Below are positions 16,900-24,261 of a DNA stretch of 28,145 bases, piece after piece. The DNA comes from Bacillota bacterium (GTDB taxonomy: Bacteria; Bacillota; Clostridia; Acetivibrionales; DSM-1351), in contig JAEWZA010000461.1 of NCBI GenBank assembly GCA_023395575.1, forward strand, positions 1 through 28,145, given 5' to 3'. Numbering within the stretch: position 1 is the stretch's first letter; every line of letters starts with the position of its first letter. The notes beneath the pieces were generated by a model. It was not told where the DNA came from. It saw only the letters and a program-made list of their open reading frames with translations, and made no database searches. The translations under genes and the position numbers were made by a program.

Positions 16900-17082
16900 C
16901 TAATTAAACACGTTTTCTTTATCCTCACTGAGCTTTTGGTTAATCCTTGAAATCTCCTCACACCATTTTTTTCTTTCGGCATGTTCCATTGCCATTATAT
17001 CATCATGGTTCCAGTGAAAATGGTATGCTATAAAGGCTACCTCCTCATAAATACGATCGATAGGATAGCCCTTTATAGCTCC
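16900..17082 (-). CDS. DUF6760/P2 GpE'-like short protein, -1 frame of the tail chaperone gene
   Basis: The frame encodes GAIKGYPIDR-IYEEVAFIAY-HFHWNHDDIM-AMEHAERKKW-CEEISRINQK and ten more residues to a TAG at 16900-16902. The pattern IA-x-H-F-x-W...M...E...W..EI resembles phage P2 GpE' and the small eCIS family I know as DUF6760. No ATG, GTG or TTG exists between the upstream in-frame TGA and the conserved GYP, and only ATA codons are available; the first ATG lies after the conserved core. The frame overlaps the end of the chaperone gene in the -1 register at a T TTG GGG heptamer. The natural reading is a C-terminal extension made by -1 frameshifting, giving a ~180-residue fusion (17441 to 16900). 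Non-standard ATA initiation is the main alternative. Confidence 0.75.
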   Translation of the reverse strand, partial: GAIKGYPIDRIYEEVAFIAYHFHWNHDDIMAMEHAERKKWCEEISRINQKLSEDKENVFN

Positions 17083-17441
17083 CCCAAATATTCGTGAAGC
17101 GTTTCAAACTCATTTCCGCATTTAGGACAGGATACTTTAATAGCTGTAGTTCCCGTTTCATTTATTCTGCGGTAAACATCCTGAAGATATGCCATATCTG
17201 TTGAAAACAAATCCTCTATTACCTTTGTATTAATGGCTTGAAGACTTCCTAGCTTAACAATAACCCTTGAAAGCAATATAATTGATAAATATGCTGGATT
17301 CTGCTGAACTCTTGGATCCTTAAGAGGCAATATCTCATCAGCAGCGGTAGCTAATCTCATTACTCCATTTTTGTGTAAATTTCCATCTATATCCACATAG
17401 CCTTTAGGTAAAATAAACTCAAACTCTGTCTGAAAAGCCAT
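17073..17441 (-). CDS. Tail-assembly/T4-baseplate-like protein with Zn-ribbon end
   Basis: 122 residues, opening FQTEFEFILPKGYVDIDGNLHKNGVMRLATAADEILPLKDPRVQQNPAYLSIILLSRVI, a sequence found in eCIS loci next to tube genes and in families annotated as tail assembly or T4 baseplate. Near the end CPKCGNEFETL looks like half of a zinc knuckle. Its place right after the tube gene is that of tail assembly chaperones in contractile phages. The frame opens with TTG at 17456, but that codon overlaps the Shine-Dalgarno; GGAGG six bases before the ATG at 17441 fixes the start there. The stop (TAA, 17073-17075) follows a slippery heptamer by three codons, and the next short frame is open in -1. Confidence 0.82.
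   Translation of the reverse strand: MAFQTEFEFILPKGYVDIDGNLHKNGVMRLATAADEILPLKDPRVQQNPAYLSIILLSRVIVKLGSLQAINTKVIEDLFSTDMAYLQDVYRRINETGTTAIKVSCPKCGNEFETLHEYLGEL
17082..17088 (-). promoter_or_regulatory. Slippery heptamer T TTG GGG, candidate -1 frameshift site
   Basis: Read on the - strand in the chaperone frame the codons are TAT TTG GGG GAG CTA TAA. The T of TAT plus TTG GGG makes an X XXY YYZ heptamer (TTT GGG G). A -1 slip re-pairs to TTT GGG and continues GGA GCT ATA AAG GGC into the GpE'-like frame. The -1 frame is closed by TGA codons just upstream and open for 60 codons downstream. I see no obvious stable pseudoknot; the nearby UAA could contribute to pausing. Slippage itself is not shown by sequence. 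Confidence 0.65.
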
Positions 17442-17462
17442 ATTCACCCTCCTCAAATATTA

Positions 17463-17900
17463 CTATTTTGTTCTTGTCATTCCTTCATGTGCAATTTCTA
17501 GTGTCTCTATCAATACTTCATTACCTGTTCCCTTGAAGTCTGACACACTGTATTTCATCGGCCATGCCTGAACAACTTGCCATGTCGCCGAATCATTTCC
17601 CTCTTCATCAATTGATATAATTGTAACTGACTTACGTTCTACTTTGCCTTCTGAAACGCTCTTAATCCAGTTGTATATATCCATTGAGTCAGTAATACCT
17701 CTTTTTAAGGTTATATTGCTATGCTTTCTTAAACCAGGCAATTTACGTGGAGTTATTGTCTCATTACCATCTCTATACTCAATTACATCCATCGAAAGAT
17801 CATATCCTGATACATCTGAAAAAGCGGCAACTTGAATACCTTCTATTTCTACCCTATAACGAAAATTTCTGTATGGGTCCAATCTAGCATTGGTAGCCAT
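17463..17900 (-). CDS. Main tube protein (gp19/Afp1-type)
   Basis: 145 residues of the T4 gp19 family: DPYRNFRYRVEIEGIQVAAFSDVSGYDLSMDVIEYRDGNE...LPGLRKHSNITLKRGITDSMDIYNWIKS...ATWQVVQAWPMKYSVSDFKGTGNEVLIETLEIAHEGM. These hexameric rings stack to form the rigid inner tube that carries cargo and is driven out on contraction. It sits 37 bases after the sheath gene with a good AAAGGAG at 9-base spacing, consistent with high expression. It is a paralogue of tube 2 at 16268-16690. Confidence 0.95.
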   Translation of the reverse strand: MATNARLDPYRNFRYRVEIEGIQVAAFSDVSGYDLSMDVIEYRDGNETITPRKLPGLRKHSNITLKRGITDSMDIYNWIKSVSEGKVERKSVTIISIDEEGNDSATWQVVQAWPMKYSVSDFKGTGNEVLIETLEIAHEGMTRTK

Positions 17901-17937
17901 GGTTCTTTTCTCCTTTCATATTCTTAATAGCTATTCT

Positions 17938-20223
17938 TTATTGTTGATCTCCTGTTTTCTGAGAAATCCTAAATATTACAAACTCTGCTGGCTTCACAGG
18001 AGCAACTCCAATTACACAAATCATTCTGCCATTGTCTATGTCATCCTGAGACATTGTAGAGCGATCCACCTTAACAAAAAAGGCTTCTGTTGGACTAGTT
18101 CCCATAAGTGCACCATTTCTCCATACTGTAGTAAGGAAATTTTCAATTGTACGCTGTACCCTTGACCACAGTTTGTCATCATTAGGTTCAAAAACCACCC
18201 ATTTTGTACCTTTTTTGATTGACTCCTCAATAAATATAAATAGCCTTCTTACATTTATATATTTCCACAGGGAATTGGAGGTACAGGTCCTTGCTCCCCA
18301 AACTCTTATTCCTTCACCAGTAAAATATCTGATAAGGTTTATTCCCTTTGGATTCAAAATATCCTGTTCACCCGTGTTGTATTGATATTCCAAGCCTGTA
18401 CAAGCTCTTACAACCTCATTAGCAGGAGCTTTATGTACACCTCTTGAAGTATCTGAACGTGCATAAATACCCATCACAGAACCTGATGGCGGTATATAAG
18501 TATTTATTTTCTCGTAAGGATCAAACACCTGTAGCCATGGGTGATACATTGCAGCATAGTGACTATCCACGATATTTCGGAAGGACTCAACATCTGCAAC
18601 GGTTTTTTTATCACTAGGAATGTCTAAAACAGCAAATCTACTGCCAAGATTCTCACAGTGAGCAACAAGTGCCAGCTGTGCAGCAGGATCAACTATTCCT
18701 GGCATAGCTATTATACTAACATCTTCATTATCTATAAATGCTTTTATTCCAGTACGCTTTCCTGGTCCTCCATCTTGACCTATAAAGTCAGCAGCTGTTG
18801 CTTTACTGAGATTACCATCACTTCCGTTCAAGAGAGTAATAGTATGTTCGCTATATTTTAATTCCTTGGTATACTTTAATTCTTCATTGTAAAGTTCATT
18901 ATCATCCTGACCTAGCACAATGATAGTCTTACCTTCAGCATCAGCAACTACTTCTAGTTTCTTAGCGTCACTTACTTTTTTCAACACATCCTCAGTTACA
19001 ACGGCAATGATTGTTTTAACCTTTCTGATTAATATTTCCTCATCGGCTAAATCTGTTTCACCATCTTGAAGTTCAGTTTCTATTCCATCTTTTACTTTAA
19101 TAAATTCTACTTTCTCACCCGTTTTCAATGTTGAGAAATCACCACTATATAATTCCTTATCAGCGTCTCCAAGCACTTTAATCTTCTTGTCGGCTGCTAT
19201 TTCAACTTTTAAGCCATCTTTTACTCTTTTGATTTCAGTATTCTCAACACTTTCTTTAATTAACTGGATAGCTTTAATCCTCTTTATTACTATTTCTTCT
19301 CCAGCCAGTTCTGTTACGCCACTTTCAACCTCAGTTTCAATACCGTCCTTGACTTTAATTACTGCTATTTTTTCAGTGGGCATAATTTCTCTATTTGTTA
19401 TAACCTGATATGGATGTAGAGGTATACTATCCCCCATATTATTGCTCTCAATTACTAGTAATGAAGACTTTGACACTGCCTTTTCTATGTAGTTTGATGC
19501 TGAAGGGTTTAGTGATACATTTTCATATATCTCAGAAACATCCTGATAACTAACCTTGAGATTAATCTCACATGTATATAGAATTTTTACAGGAGGCAGG
19601 TTTTTATCTATCATTTCGCCCGCATCTTCTGATAGTTTTTCTGATAGTTTTATGACATTATCCTGTACATCCTTAACTATTGCATACTTCTGAGGAATTT
19701 TGTTTACACCGTCAAAAAAGGCTACAACATCACCAATATTAAAGCCTCCGCTGTTCTTAACTCTGAACTGTAATGATGTATCAGCATCCCCAATAACTTC
19801 TTCTATAGTTGTCTTTGCCTTACTAGAAGGTGTAACAGTTATCTTTACTCTATTTCCCCAAACACCTGGATTTTTGGCAAAGATATGTAATACACTCTGT
19901 TCACCCTCATCTACAAAATTCTTGGCTTGTTTTGCCTCCGGAGGTACTACCCTCATTACAAAGCAGCGGCCTCCTCCATTATTAAAAAAGTGCTCCACTG
20001 CATAGGATAAAAACCTATTATTCCCATATAGATTTTTTGGCAAATAGCCTCCAAACTTTCTTTGAAAATCACCAAAGCTAGTTACAAGCTCAGGCAAACC
20101 TTCGATAACACCTCTTTCCGCATATCCTAGGAATCCAGCGGTACTAGTGCTAACACCCTCCATGGGCCTTGGACCGCTTTCAAATTCCTCAACATAAACA
20201 CCTGGAGATAAATACTCTGGCAT
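17938..20223 (-). CDS. Contractile tail sheath protein with an inserted repeat domain
   Basis: 761 residues, long for an eCIS sheath (many are ~350-550). The N-terminus is classic (YLSPGVYVEEFESGPRPMEGVSTSTAGFLGYAERG) and the C-terminal core is well kept (KWVVFEPNDDKLWSRVQRTIENFLTTVWRNGALMGTSPTEAFFVKVD... then VIGVAPVKPAEFVIFRISQ), including the strands that exchange between subunits. The extra length is a Lys/Glu/Asp-rich insertion at ~282-449 made of two related ~82-residue units. It would be expected to face outward, but that is inference. Translation starts at the ATG at 20223; its Shine-Dalgarno is placed across a hairpin (20224-20270). Only one sheath gene is seen here, while Afp/PVC encode several. 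Confidence 0.95.
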   Translation of the reverse strand: MPEYLSPGVYVEEFESGPRPMEGVSTSTAGFLGYAERGVIEGLPELVTSFGDFQRKFGGYLPKNLYGNNRFLSYAVEHFFNNGGGRCFVMRVVPPEAKQAKNFVDEGEQSVLHIFAKNPGVWGNRVKITVTPSSKAKTTIEEVIGDADTSLQFRVKNSGGFNIGDVVAFFDGVNKIPQKYAIVKDVQDNVIKLSEKLSEDAGEMIDKNLPPVKILYTCEINLKVSYQDVSEIYENVSLNPSASNYIEKAVSKSSLLVIESNNMGDSIPLHPYQVITNREIMPTEKIAVIKVKDGIETEVESGVTELAGEEIVIKRIKAIQLIKESVENTEIKRVKDGLKVEIAADKKIKVLGDADKELYSGDFSTLKTGEKVEFIKVKDGIETELQDGETDLADEEILIRKVKTIIAVVTEDVLKKVSDAKKLEVVADAEGKTIIVLGQDDNELYNEELKYTKELKYSEHTITLLNGSDGNLSKATAADFIGQDGGPGKRTGIKAFIDNEDVSIIAMPGIVDPAAQLALVAHCENLGSRFAVLDIPSDKKTVADVESFRNIVDSHYAAMYHPWLQVFDPYEKINTYIPPSGSVMGIYARSDTSRGVHKAPANEVVRACTGLEYQYNTGEQDILNPKGINLIRYFTGEGIRVWGARTCTSNSLWKYINVRRLFIFIEESIKKGTKWVVFEPNDDKLWSRVQRTIENFLTTVWRNGALMGTSPTEAFFVKVDRSTMSQDDIDNGRMICVIGVAPVKPAEFVIFRISQKTGDQQ
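18877..19380 (-). repeat. Two ~82-codon repeats inside the sheath gene
   Basis: Unit 1 spans 19380-19135 and unit 2 spans 19113-18877. Each begins IKVKDGIETE(V/L)..G.T(E/D)LA(G/D)EEI.I(K/R)(R/K)(I/V)K.I and ends with a segment V.VLG..D.ELY...(D/E). They fall between the sheath's domain with LNPSASNYIEKAV and the SEHTITLLNGSDG segment. The protein similarity is plain; the DNA has diverged, so the duplication is old compared with the 162-bp repeats at 15030-15773. Confidence 0.85.
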
Positions 20224-20270
20224 AAATTTTTATGGTTCGGCAATATCATATATCCGAAACCATTCCTCCT
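20224..20270 (-). promoter_or_regulatory. Hairpin-bridged ribosome binding site of the sheath gene
   Basis: On the - strand AGGAGGA (20270-20264) is followed directly by ATGGTTTCGG (20263-20254), a 13-base loop, CCGAACCAT (20240-20232), AAAAATTT and the sheath ATG (20223-20221). The stem has nine pairs with one bulged T. Unfolded, the Shine-Dalgarno is 40 bases from the ATG; folded, it is 8 bases away. No other Shine-Dalgarno precedes the sheath ATG. T4 gene 38 is a known case of a stem bringing the two together. Confidence 0.6.
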
Positions 20271-20326
20271 TTCAATTAATAAGTGCTTGCTTTTTGTTAT
20301 ATTCTAATAATGCTTTTATTAATAGC

Positions 20327-21112
20327 TTAGTCAACTATTTGTAGCCTTCTCAAAAAAATTGTACTACCTTCCTCCATAAGAATCCGTCTTTCGGTATCCT
20401 CATTTTCAATCTTAAGTCTGACTTCACAGTTTTTTTCCCTGAAGTTTCTAAAGTAAATAACACATTCCCCTCTTGAATCTGTTCTGGTATATATTAATGG
20501 CATAAGTAGTGCACCTTTTATTTTTTCGTCAGCAAGAGGCTTGGTAAGCTTGAATTTTCCATTTTTGATTTTACCTGCTATTGTACAAGTTTCAACAGGA
20601 ATCCCTTCTTTTTTCTTTATCTCAAAGGTATCACCTCTACCAATACCACCAGATATATTAACAAGGTTCAATATATCATTTTCACCTTCAGTGCTTAAAA
20701 TTCTTGCTGCCGCTGAACCTTCAGAAACAATTGCTGCTTCGATGCTCGCTCCTTCTACTGGCTTTTCATTAGAATCAATCAAAGAAAGCCTTATAATATT
20801 TGATTTACTTGGAAACTGATATAATGGTGAAGGTTTAAGTGTAAAGAAAATAGATTTATTGGAGGGCAACTCCTCCATATTGACTGTAAATTTTTCTGTA
20901 AGATATATATCTGACTTAATTATTACATTATACGTTTTATTATTTAGCCGAGTAAAAACATAGCAATCTGGTTTTACAATTGGTAAAACGTGAGTACCCT
21001 CTAAGCTAACTTTTATATTAGGATCTGCAATATATTGTGCTGTAAATTCATCCTTTAAATATATCGCCATTGATACTCTTTCGCCAAACTGCATACATAT
21101 GTTGTAGTCCAT
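20327..21112 (-). CDS. Ig-like/carboxypeptidase-regulatory-like eCIS protein
   Basis: About 261 residues. The centre holds a beta-sandwich segment typical of carboxypeptidase-regulatory-like domains (PLYQFPSKSNIIRLSLIDSNEKPVEGASIEA), followed by GGIGRGDTFEIKKKEGI and TDSRGECVIYFRNF, which look like a second beta-domain. Such proteins occur beside DUF4255 and the sheath gene in many eCIS loci; the role is unknown, perhaps decoration or cap binding. The frame is open to an ATG at 21130 and further back with no start, but AGGGTGA ahead of the ATG at 21112 supports the shorter form. The stretch upstream of 21130 also reads coding-like (RGITLSKEWANTSERAYY) without a start, perhaps a trace of an older longer gene. 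Confidence 0.65.
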   Translation of the reverse strand: MDYNICMQFGERVSMAIYLKDEFTAQYIADPNIKVSLEGTHVLPIVKPDCYVFTRLNNKTYNVIIKSDIYLTEKFTVNMEELPSNKSIFFTLKPSPLYQFPSKSNIIRLSLIDSNEKPVEGASIEAAIVSEGSAAARILSTEGENDILNLVNISGGIGRGDTFEIKKKEGIPVETCTIAGKIKNGKFKLTKPLADEKIKGALLMPLIYTRTDSRGECVIYFRNFREKNCEVRLKIENEDTERRILMEEGSTIFLRRLQIVD

Positions 21113-21235
21113 TGTCTTCACCCTGTACATACCATTTATATAATAAGCCCTTTCAGATGTATTAGCCCATTCCTTGGAAAGGGTAATTCCTCTTAAATCT
21201 CTATTGAATGTTGCTGCCTAACTGTTTGACAGAAA

Positions 21236-21760
21236 TTATGTAACTCTCTTAACTTCGGTAAAATCAGATATTTCATTTATATCAATAAGAACTGGCTCAA
21301 CCACATAGCAAAGAGAGGTTTTGAATGCAACATTTGGAAAACTCCATATTTTAGATTGTTCTTCCGTCGTCATGTTGTTCAGTATAATTTTTAGTTCTTC
21401 GTTTCGTTCTGCCAGAGTACCACATAGATAAGATCCTTTTAGAACCTGATTCATAGCAATTACCTTCATTGCTGCACCCAATATGCATAACTCGTCATAG
21501 GCACGTGAAGATATTTCTACATTTGAATACGCTGTCAACAAAAAGTGTATACTGAGTGAAAGGTTTTGTCCCGCTGGATTTCTCCACGCTCCATTTTCCT
21601 TAATTGAAAAAGGATAGATAGTCAACCGTAAATCTCCTTTTTCAGCAGGAGAACATAATCCTATCAACTCCGGTTTCAAAATCGGATTTGGAGTCAGCTT
21701 GTCTCTCAGAAACTTAACAAAAGAGTTACCTGCATCTGATATCGCAGTAAAGCTACCCAT
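21236..21760 (-). CDS. DUF4255 (Pvc16/Afp16-type) tail terminator protein
   Basis: 174 residues. It starts ISDAGNSFVKFLRDKL and has the DUF4255 pattern of LTIYPFSIKENGAWRNPAG...LSIHFLLTAYS...YDELCILGAAMKVI. The family includes Afp16/Pvc16, which cap the distal end of the tube and sheath and stop polymerisation. It is the first gene of the eCIS operon, behind a strong AGGAGG with 5-base spacing and a ~160-base leader from the predicted promoter. That it leads the operon rather than ending it, as in Afp/PVC, is normal for the Gram-positive/cyanobacterial style of locus. Confidence 0.9.
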   Translation of the reverse strand: MGSFTAISDAGNSFVKFLRDKLTPNPILKPELIGLCSPAEKGDLRLTIYPFSIKENGAWRNPAGQNLSLSIHFLLTAYSNVEISSRAYDELCILGAAMKVIAMNQVLKGSYLCGTLAERNEELKIILNNMTTEEQSKIWSFPNVAFKTSLCYVVEPVLIDINEISDFTEVKRVT

Positions 21761-21929
21761 TTACTCCTCCTATCACATCATGGTAATACATAATTATTTA
21801 TTGTAATAATGTCGTTTTTTAGAAATTTCCTTATTACCTGTGAATTATATGTAACATTATCACGTTTAATCAGATATGGATATTAGGTCTTTTTTATCTA
21901 ATTATATACATAATAAGCACTTGTAGTTT

Positions 21930-21958
21930 ATAATATACTATTTTATTTTCTAAGTCAA
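21930..21958 (-). promoter_or_regulatory. Predicted sigma-A promoter of the eCIS operon
   Basis: On the - strand TTGACT (-35, 21958-21953) and TATTAT (-10, 21935-21930) are separated by exactly 17 bases; each differs from consensus at one position. Transcription would start near 21923, giving a ~160-base AT-rich leader before DUF4255. This is the only good promoter I see in the gap 21761-22044, and it separates the eCIS from the ECF operon upstream. No clear terminator for the ECF operon is visible in the gap. Confidence 0.6.
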
Positions 21959-22044
21959 TTATAATCAGTTAATGCGAATAATCTGAATTTGATGAATTTG
22001 ATGCTGATTCTGCCAGAAGCATAAAACAAATGAAAAAAAGATTG

Positions 22045-22731
22045 TTATAATTTGCATAAACCTGAAGCTTTAGATAGCTTATTTTGATGCCTTCTACATT
22101 GAATGTTTGCAAGCTCTCGCCGAAACTCGTTAATAACATCATCTCTTTTAATATTCAATTCATTACATAGATAATCAATCTCATACTCAACAAAGTCATA
22201 TTTCCAATTTGTCCTTTCGGGGCTGTAGGTTAATGAATAAGCAGCTAATTTCCCTATATCTGTTGCTATGCTCCCCTCTGAAACCTGTTCAAAATCAATT
22301 CCAACAACTTTGTTTTTTACAAAAATAAAATTTCTAAAATTCACGTCATTTAGGGCAATTTCCTTTTTATAATAATTTTTAGTAGCAGCGTAAAAGCTCT
22401 TTAGCCAATCACAAGTTGGTCTCACAATACTTATAAAGTCATAGCTTTGACTCTCTTCCATATTCTCATACCTATTTAGTAGCAAATCATCTCCAATATC
22501 CTCCATAATAATGAAGTCCTCCCCTTCATTTAAAAACAGGGGGACATTAACGCCTAATCTTTTAAGGTTAATGAGCATGTCTCTTTCGTAAGCTTTAACA
22601 GATTTTTCACCAAAAACCTTCATTATTGCCGTTTTCCCATAAAACAAACCCTTATTAAACTGAACTCTATACACCTTGTTCTTTTTACTATAAAATTGAT
22701 ACAATATATCAAATGAATCTTGTAGCATCAT
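22045..22731 (-). CDS. APH/choline-kinase-like small-molecule kinase
   Basis: 228 residues with the protein-kinase-like core in compact form: Lys38 in AIMKVF (ATP lysine), a hinge-like FIIMEDIGD, the catalytic loop ALNDVNFRNFIF (Asp129, Asn134), and the metal-binding IDFEQ (Asp146). This resembles bacterial aminoglycoside phosphotransferase, choline kinase and WaaP-like kinases that phosphorylate small hydroxylated molecules. The His of the usual H-x-D motif is replaced (N-D). It overlaps the MobB-like gene by 4 bases (ATGA) and is the last gene of the ECF operon, so its substrate is likely what the operon imports. The protein is short for the family but keeps all the catalytic residues. Confidence 0.7.
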   Translation of the reverse strand: MMLQDSFDILYQFYSKKNKVYRVQFNKGLFYGKTAIMKVFGEKSVKAYERDMLINLKRLGVNVPLFLNEGEDFIIMEDIGDDLLLNRYENMEESQSYDFISIVRPTCDWLKSFYAATKNYYKKEIALNDVNFRNFIFVKNKVVGIDFEQVSEGSIATDIGKLAAYSLTYSPERTNWKYDFVEYEIDYLCNELNIKRDDVINEFRRELANIQCRRHQNKLSKASGLCKL

Positions 22732-23468
22732 TTAATGATAACCTCAATTTTGGAATTTTCTTTATAGCCGTTTAGTTCTTTGACAACTGCCTCTACAGAA
22801 TTCTTAAGAATTCGTTGCACAAAAGGCACCATTTCAATTTCTTCTCCGTTAACTTTGAGACTTATACTTTTTTTAGGTAATAGACATCGGCTTCTGCTGG
22901 CTTCACCTTTTAAAATTTTTCCACACAGCTCTTTGCAGCTCATTCCACAGGCAGTGCAACACTTTTCAGAAAAACCTGGTAACCTTTCAAAAACCTTTTC
23001 TTCTATCAACGAAATTAATTTGTCACCGTCTGTGATAGAATTTATTACAGGTATTCCTTTATATTCGCTTATTTGGTTTGATATAACTCCGCTTATTGCA
23101 AAAACACTATCATCAAGTCTTTCTTCAATTTCCTCTATAGAATGGGCTGTAATTATTTTGGGTGAAACTATATCCGTTACACCTTCTAATATCACATACT
23201 CCTGATCATAAAAACTCAATATTTTATCAATTGAGAGCTTGTCCTGATAAAGAACATCTGTTTCGTGAATTCCTCTTGCTGTAATGAGCTGAGACCCTGC
23301 TCTCCTATGCCTATCTGTATTTGTACCTTCTGTATCTATTTTAAAAGATTCAAAATGTATTTCTTTTACCGACCCTACAGAATACTTTTTTGAGAGCCTT
23401 GAAATTATGTTTTCGATGGTTGTGGTCTTTCCTGACTTTGTTATTCCGAACACTGATAATACTTTCAT
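22728..23468 (-). CDS. MobB-like P-loop protein with cysteine cluster
   Basis: 246 residues. The N-terminal ~150 match the MobB (molybdopterin-guanine dinucleotide synthesis) GTPase fold: Walker A GITKSGKTT (8-16) and the typical DTEGTNTDRHRRAG (45-58). A Cys-rich stretch follows (Cys170, 171, 174, 178, 182, 195), probably an Fe-S or metal site, then an ISLKVNGEEIEMVPFVQRIL...VVKELNGY domain like that of anaerobe/archaeal MobB-type proteins. MobB proper binds GTP and helps attach GMP to Mo-pterin; whether this variant does so is unknown. It has a strong GGGAGG Shine-Dalgarno, is 40 bases after EcfT, and is coupled to the kinase downstream. Confidence 0.78.
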   Translation of the reverse strand: MKVLSVFGITKSGKTTTIENIISRLSKKYSVGSVKEIHFESFKIDTEGTNTDRHRRAGSQLITARGIHETDVLYQDKLSIDKILSFYDQEYVILEGVTDIVSPKIITAHSIEEIEERLDDSVFAISGVISNQISEYKGIPVINSITDGDKLISLIEEKVFERLPGFSEKCCTACGMSCKELCGKILKGEASRSRCLLPKKSISLKVNGEEIEMVPFVQRILKNSVEAVVKELNGYKENSKIEVIIK

Positions 23469-23508
23469 TATTAATACCTCCCTCTTAATGAATTTTGTAT
23501 AGGTTTTA

Positions 23509-24261
23509 CTATAAGTTTGGAAAGAAAATAATATAAAATGCGATAATTAGAATTGTAATTGCAATAATAAACACTATTAAAATAACTTCAAATGTTTTCA
23601 GCTTCAATATTCTATAGCTGGTTCTTGTTGGGTAAGCCCTGAAGGCTCTTGCCTCCATAGCTATTGATAATTCCCTAGCCCTTAGAATGCTTCTTGCTGC
23701 CTGAGGCAGCAAAAGATATAAATATATCCTCATTTTTTTTCGAAAGGGTGTCCTTTTAATATCTATCCCCCTCAATTGTATTGCCGTAAAAGCATCAACA
23801 AATTCCTCTCTTAGTATTGGCAAAAATCTAATGCCTACCGATGTCATAAACGCTATTTCGTAAGGTACTTTGCATTGAATCAGACCTTGAACAAATTCCC
23901 TGCTGCTCGAAGTTGATAATATAGCTGCACATATAACAATATTAGTCATTCTCAATATAAATTGCATTGATGTAAGCAACCCATAATCTGTCAATATATT
24001 AAATTCGGCTATATGGATTATCGGGGTTCCTTTAAAAGTAAAAATGCTTTGTAATATTGCTATAGCTACAATTATTTTAAAGAAGCTTTTTAATTTTTTA
24101 ATAACTGAAATTAAATCAACGTGCAGAAACAAAGCAACAGATGTTATAAACATAGCCAATAAAAATTGAAGCATAACATTAGTAAATAACACCGATAAAC
24201 TTGAAAGAGACATCGCTAAAACAAATTTTACCCTTACATCAATATTACTTATATTCATCAC
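23509..24261 (-). CDS. ecfT: ECF transporter transmembrane component EcfT
   Basis: 250 residues with about five to six membrane spans and the EcfT cytosolic coupling region: ...LLPQAARSILRARELSIAMEARAFRAYPTRTSY. It holds the two Ala-Arg-x motifs (ARS and EARAF) that contact the EcfA grooves. EcfT couples ATP hydrolysis to toppling of the S component. It overlaps the EcfA gene by 17 bases. The frame starts with GTG at 24261, followed at once by ATG at 24258; both lie behind GGAAGG and I cannot choose between them. Confidence 0.92.
   Translation of the reverse strand: MMNISNIDVRVKFVLAMSLSSLSVLFTNVMLQFLLAMFITSVALFLHVDLISVIKKLKSFFKIIVAIAILQSIFTFKGTPIIHIAEFNILTDYGLLTSMQFILRMTNIVICAAILSTSSSREFVQGLIQCKVPYEIAFMTSVGIRFLPILREEFVDAFTAIQLRGIDIKRTPFRKKMRIYLYLLLPQAARSILRARELSIAMEARAFRAYPTRTSYRILKLKTFEVILIVFIIAITILIIAFYIIFFPNL

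Noticed and set aside
16900..16998. DUF6760-like gene starting at its first internal ATG
   Set aside because: That ATG lies after the conserved GYPIDR-IYEE...HFHW core and has no Shine-Dalgarno, so it would give a truncated peptide lacking the family's conserved part.
17439..17456. TTG start at 17456 for the tail-assembly-like gene
   Set aside because: The codon overlaps the AGGAGG that clearly serves the ATG at 17441.
2725..21760. Type VI secretion system or intact contractile prophage
   Set aside because: No TssJLM membrane complex, TssB/C pair or ClpV is present, and there is no terminase, capsid, portal, holin or integrase; the gene order with DUF4255, LysM and paired J-like proteins fits an eCIS.
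21961..22044. Terminator for the ECF operon
   Set aside because: A T-run is present on the - strand near 22035 but with no convincing GC-containing stem before it.
22045..22731. LPS-core (WaaP) kinase
   Set aside because: The fold fits loosely, but the Gram-positive-like context and ECF operon make a small-molecule kinase more likely.
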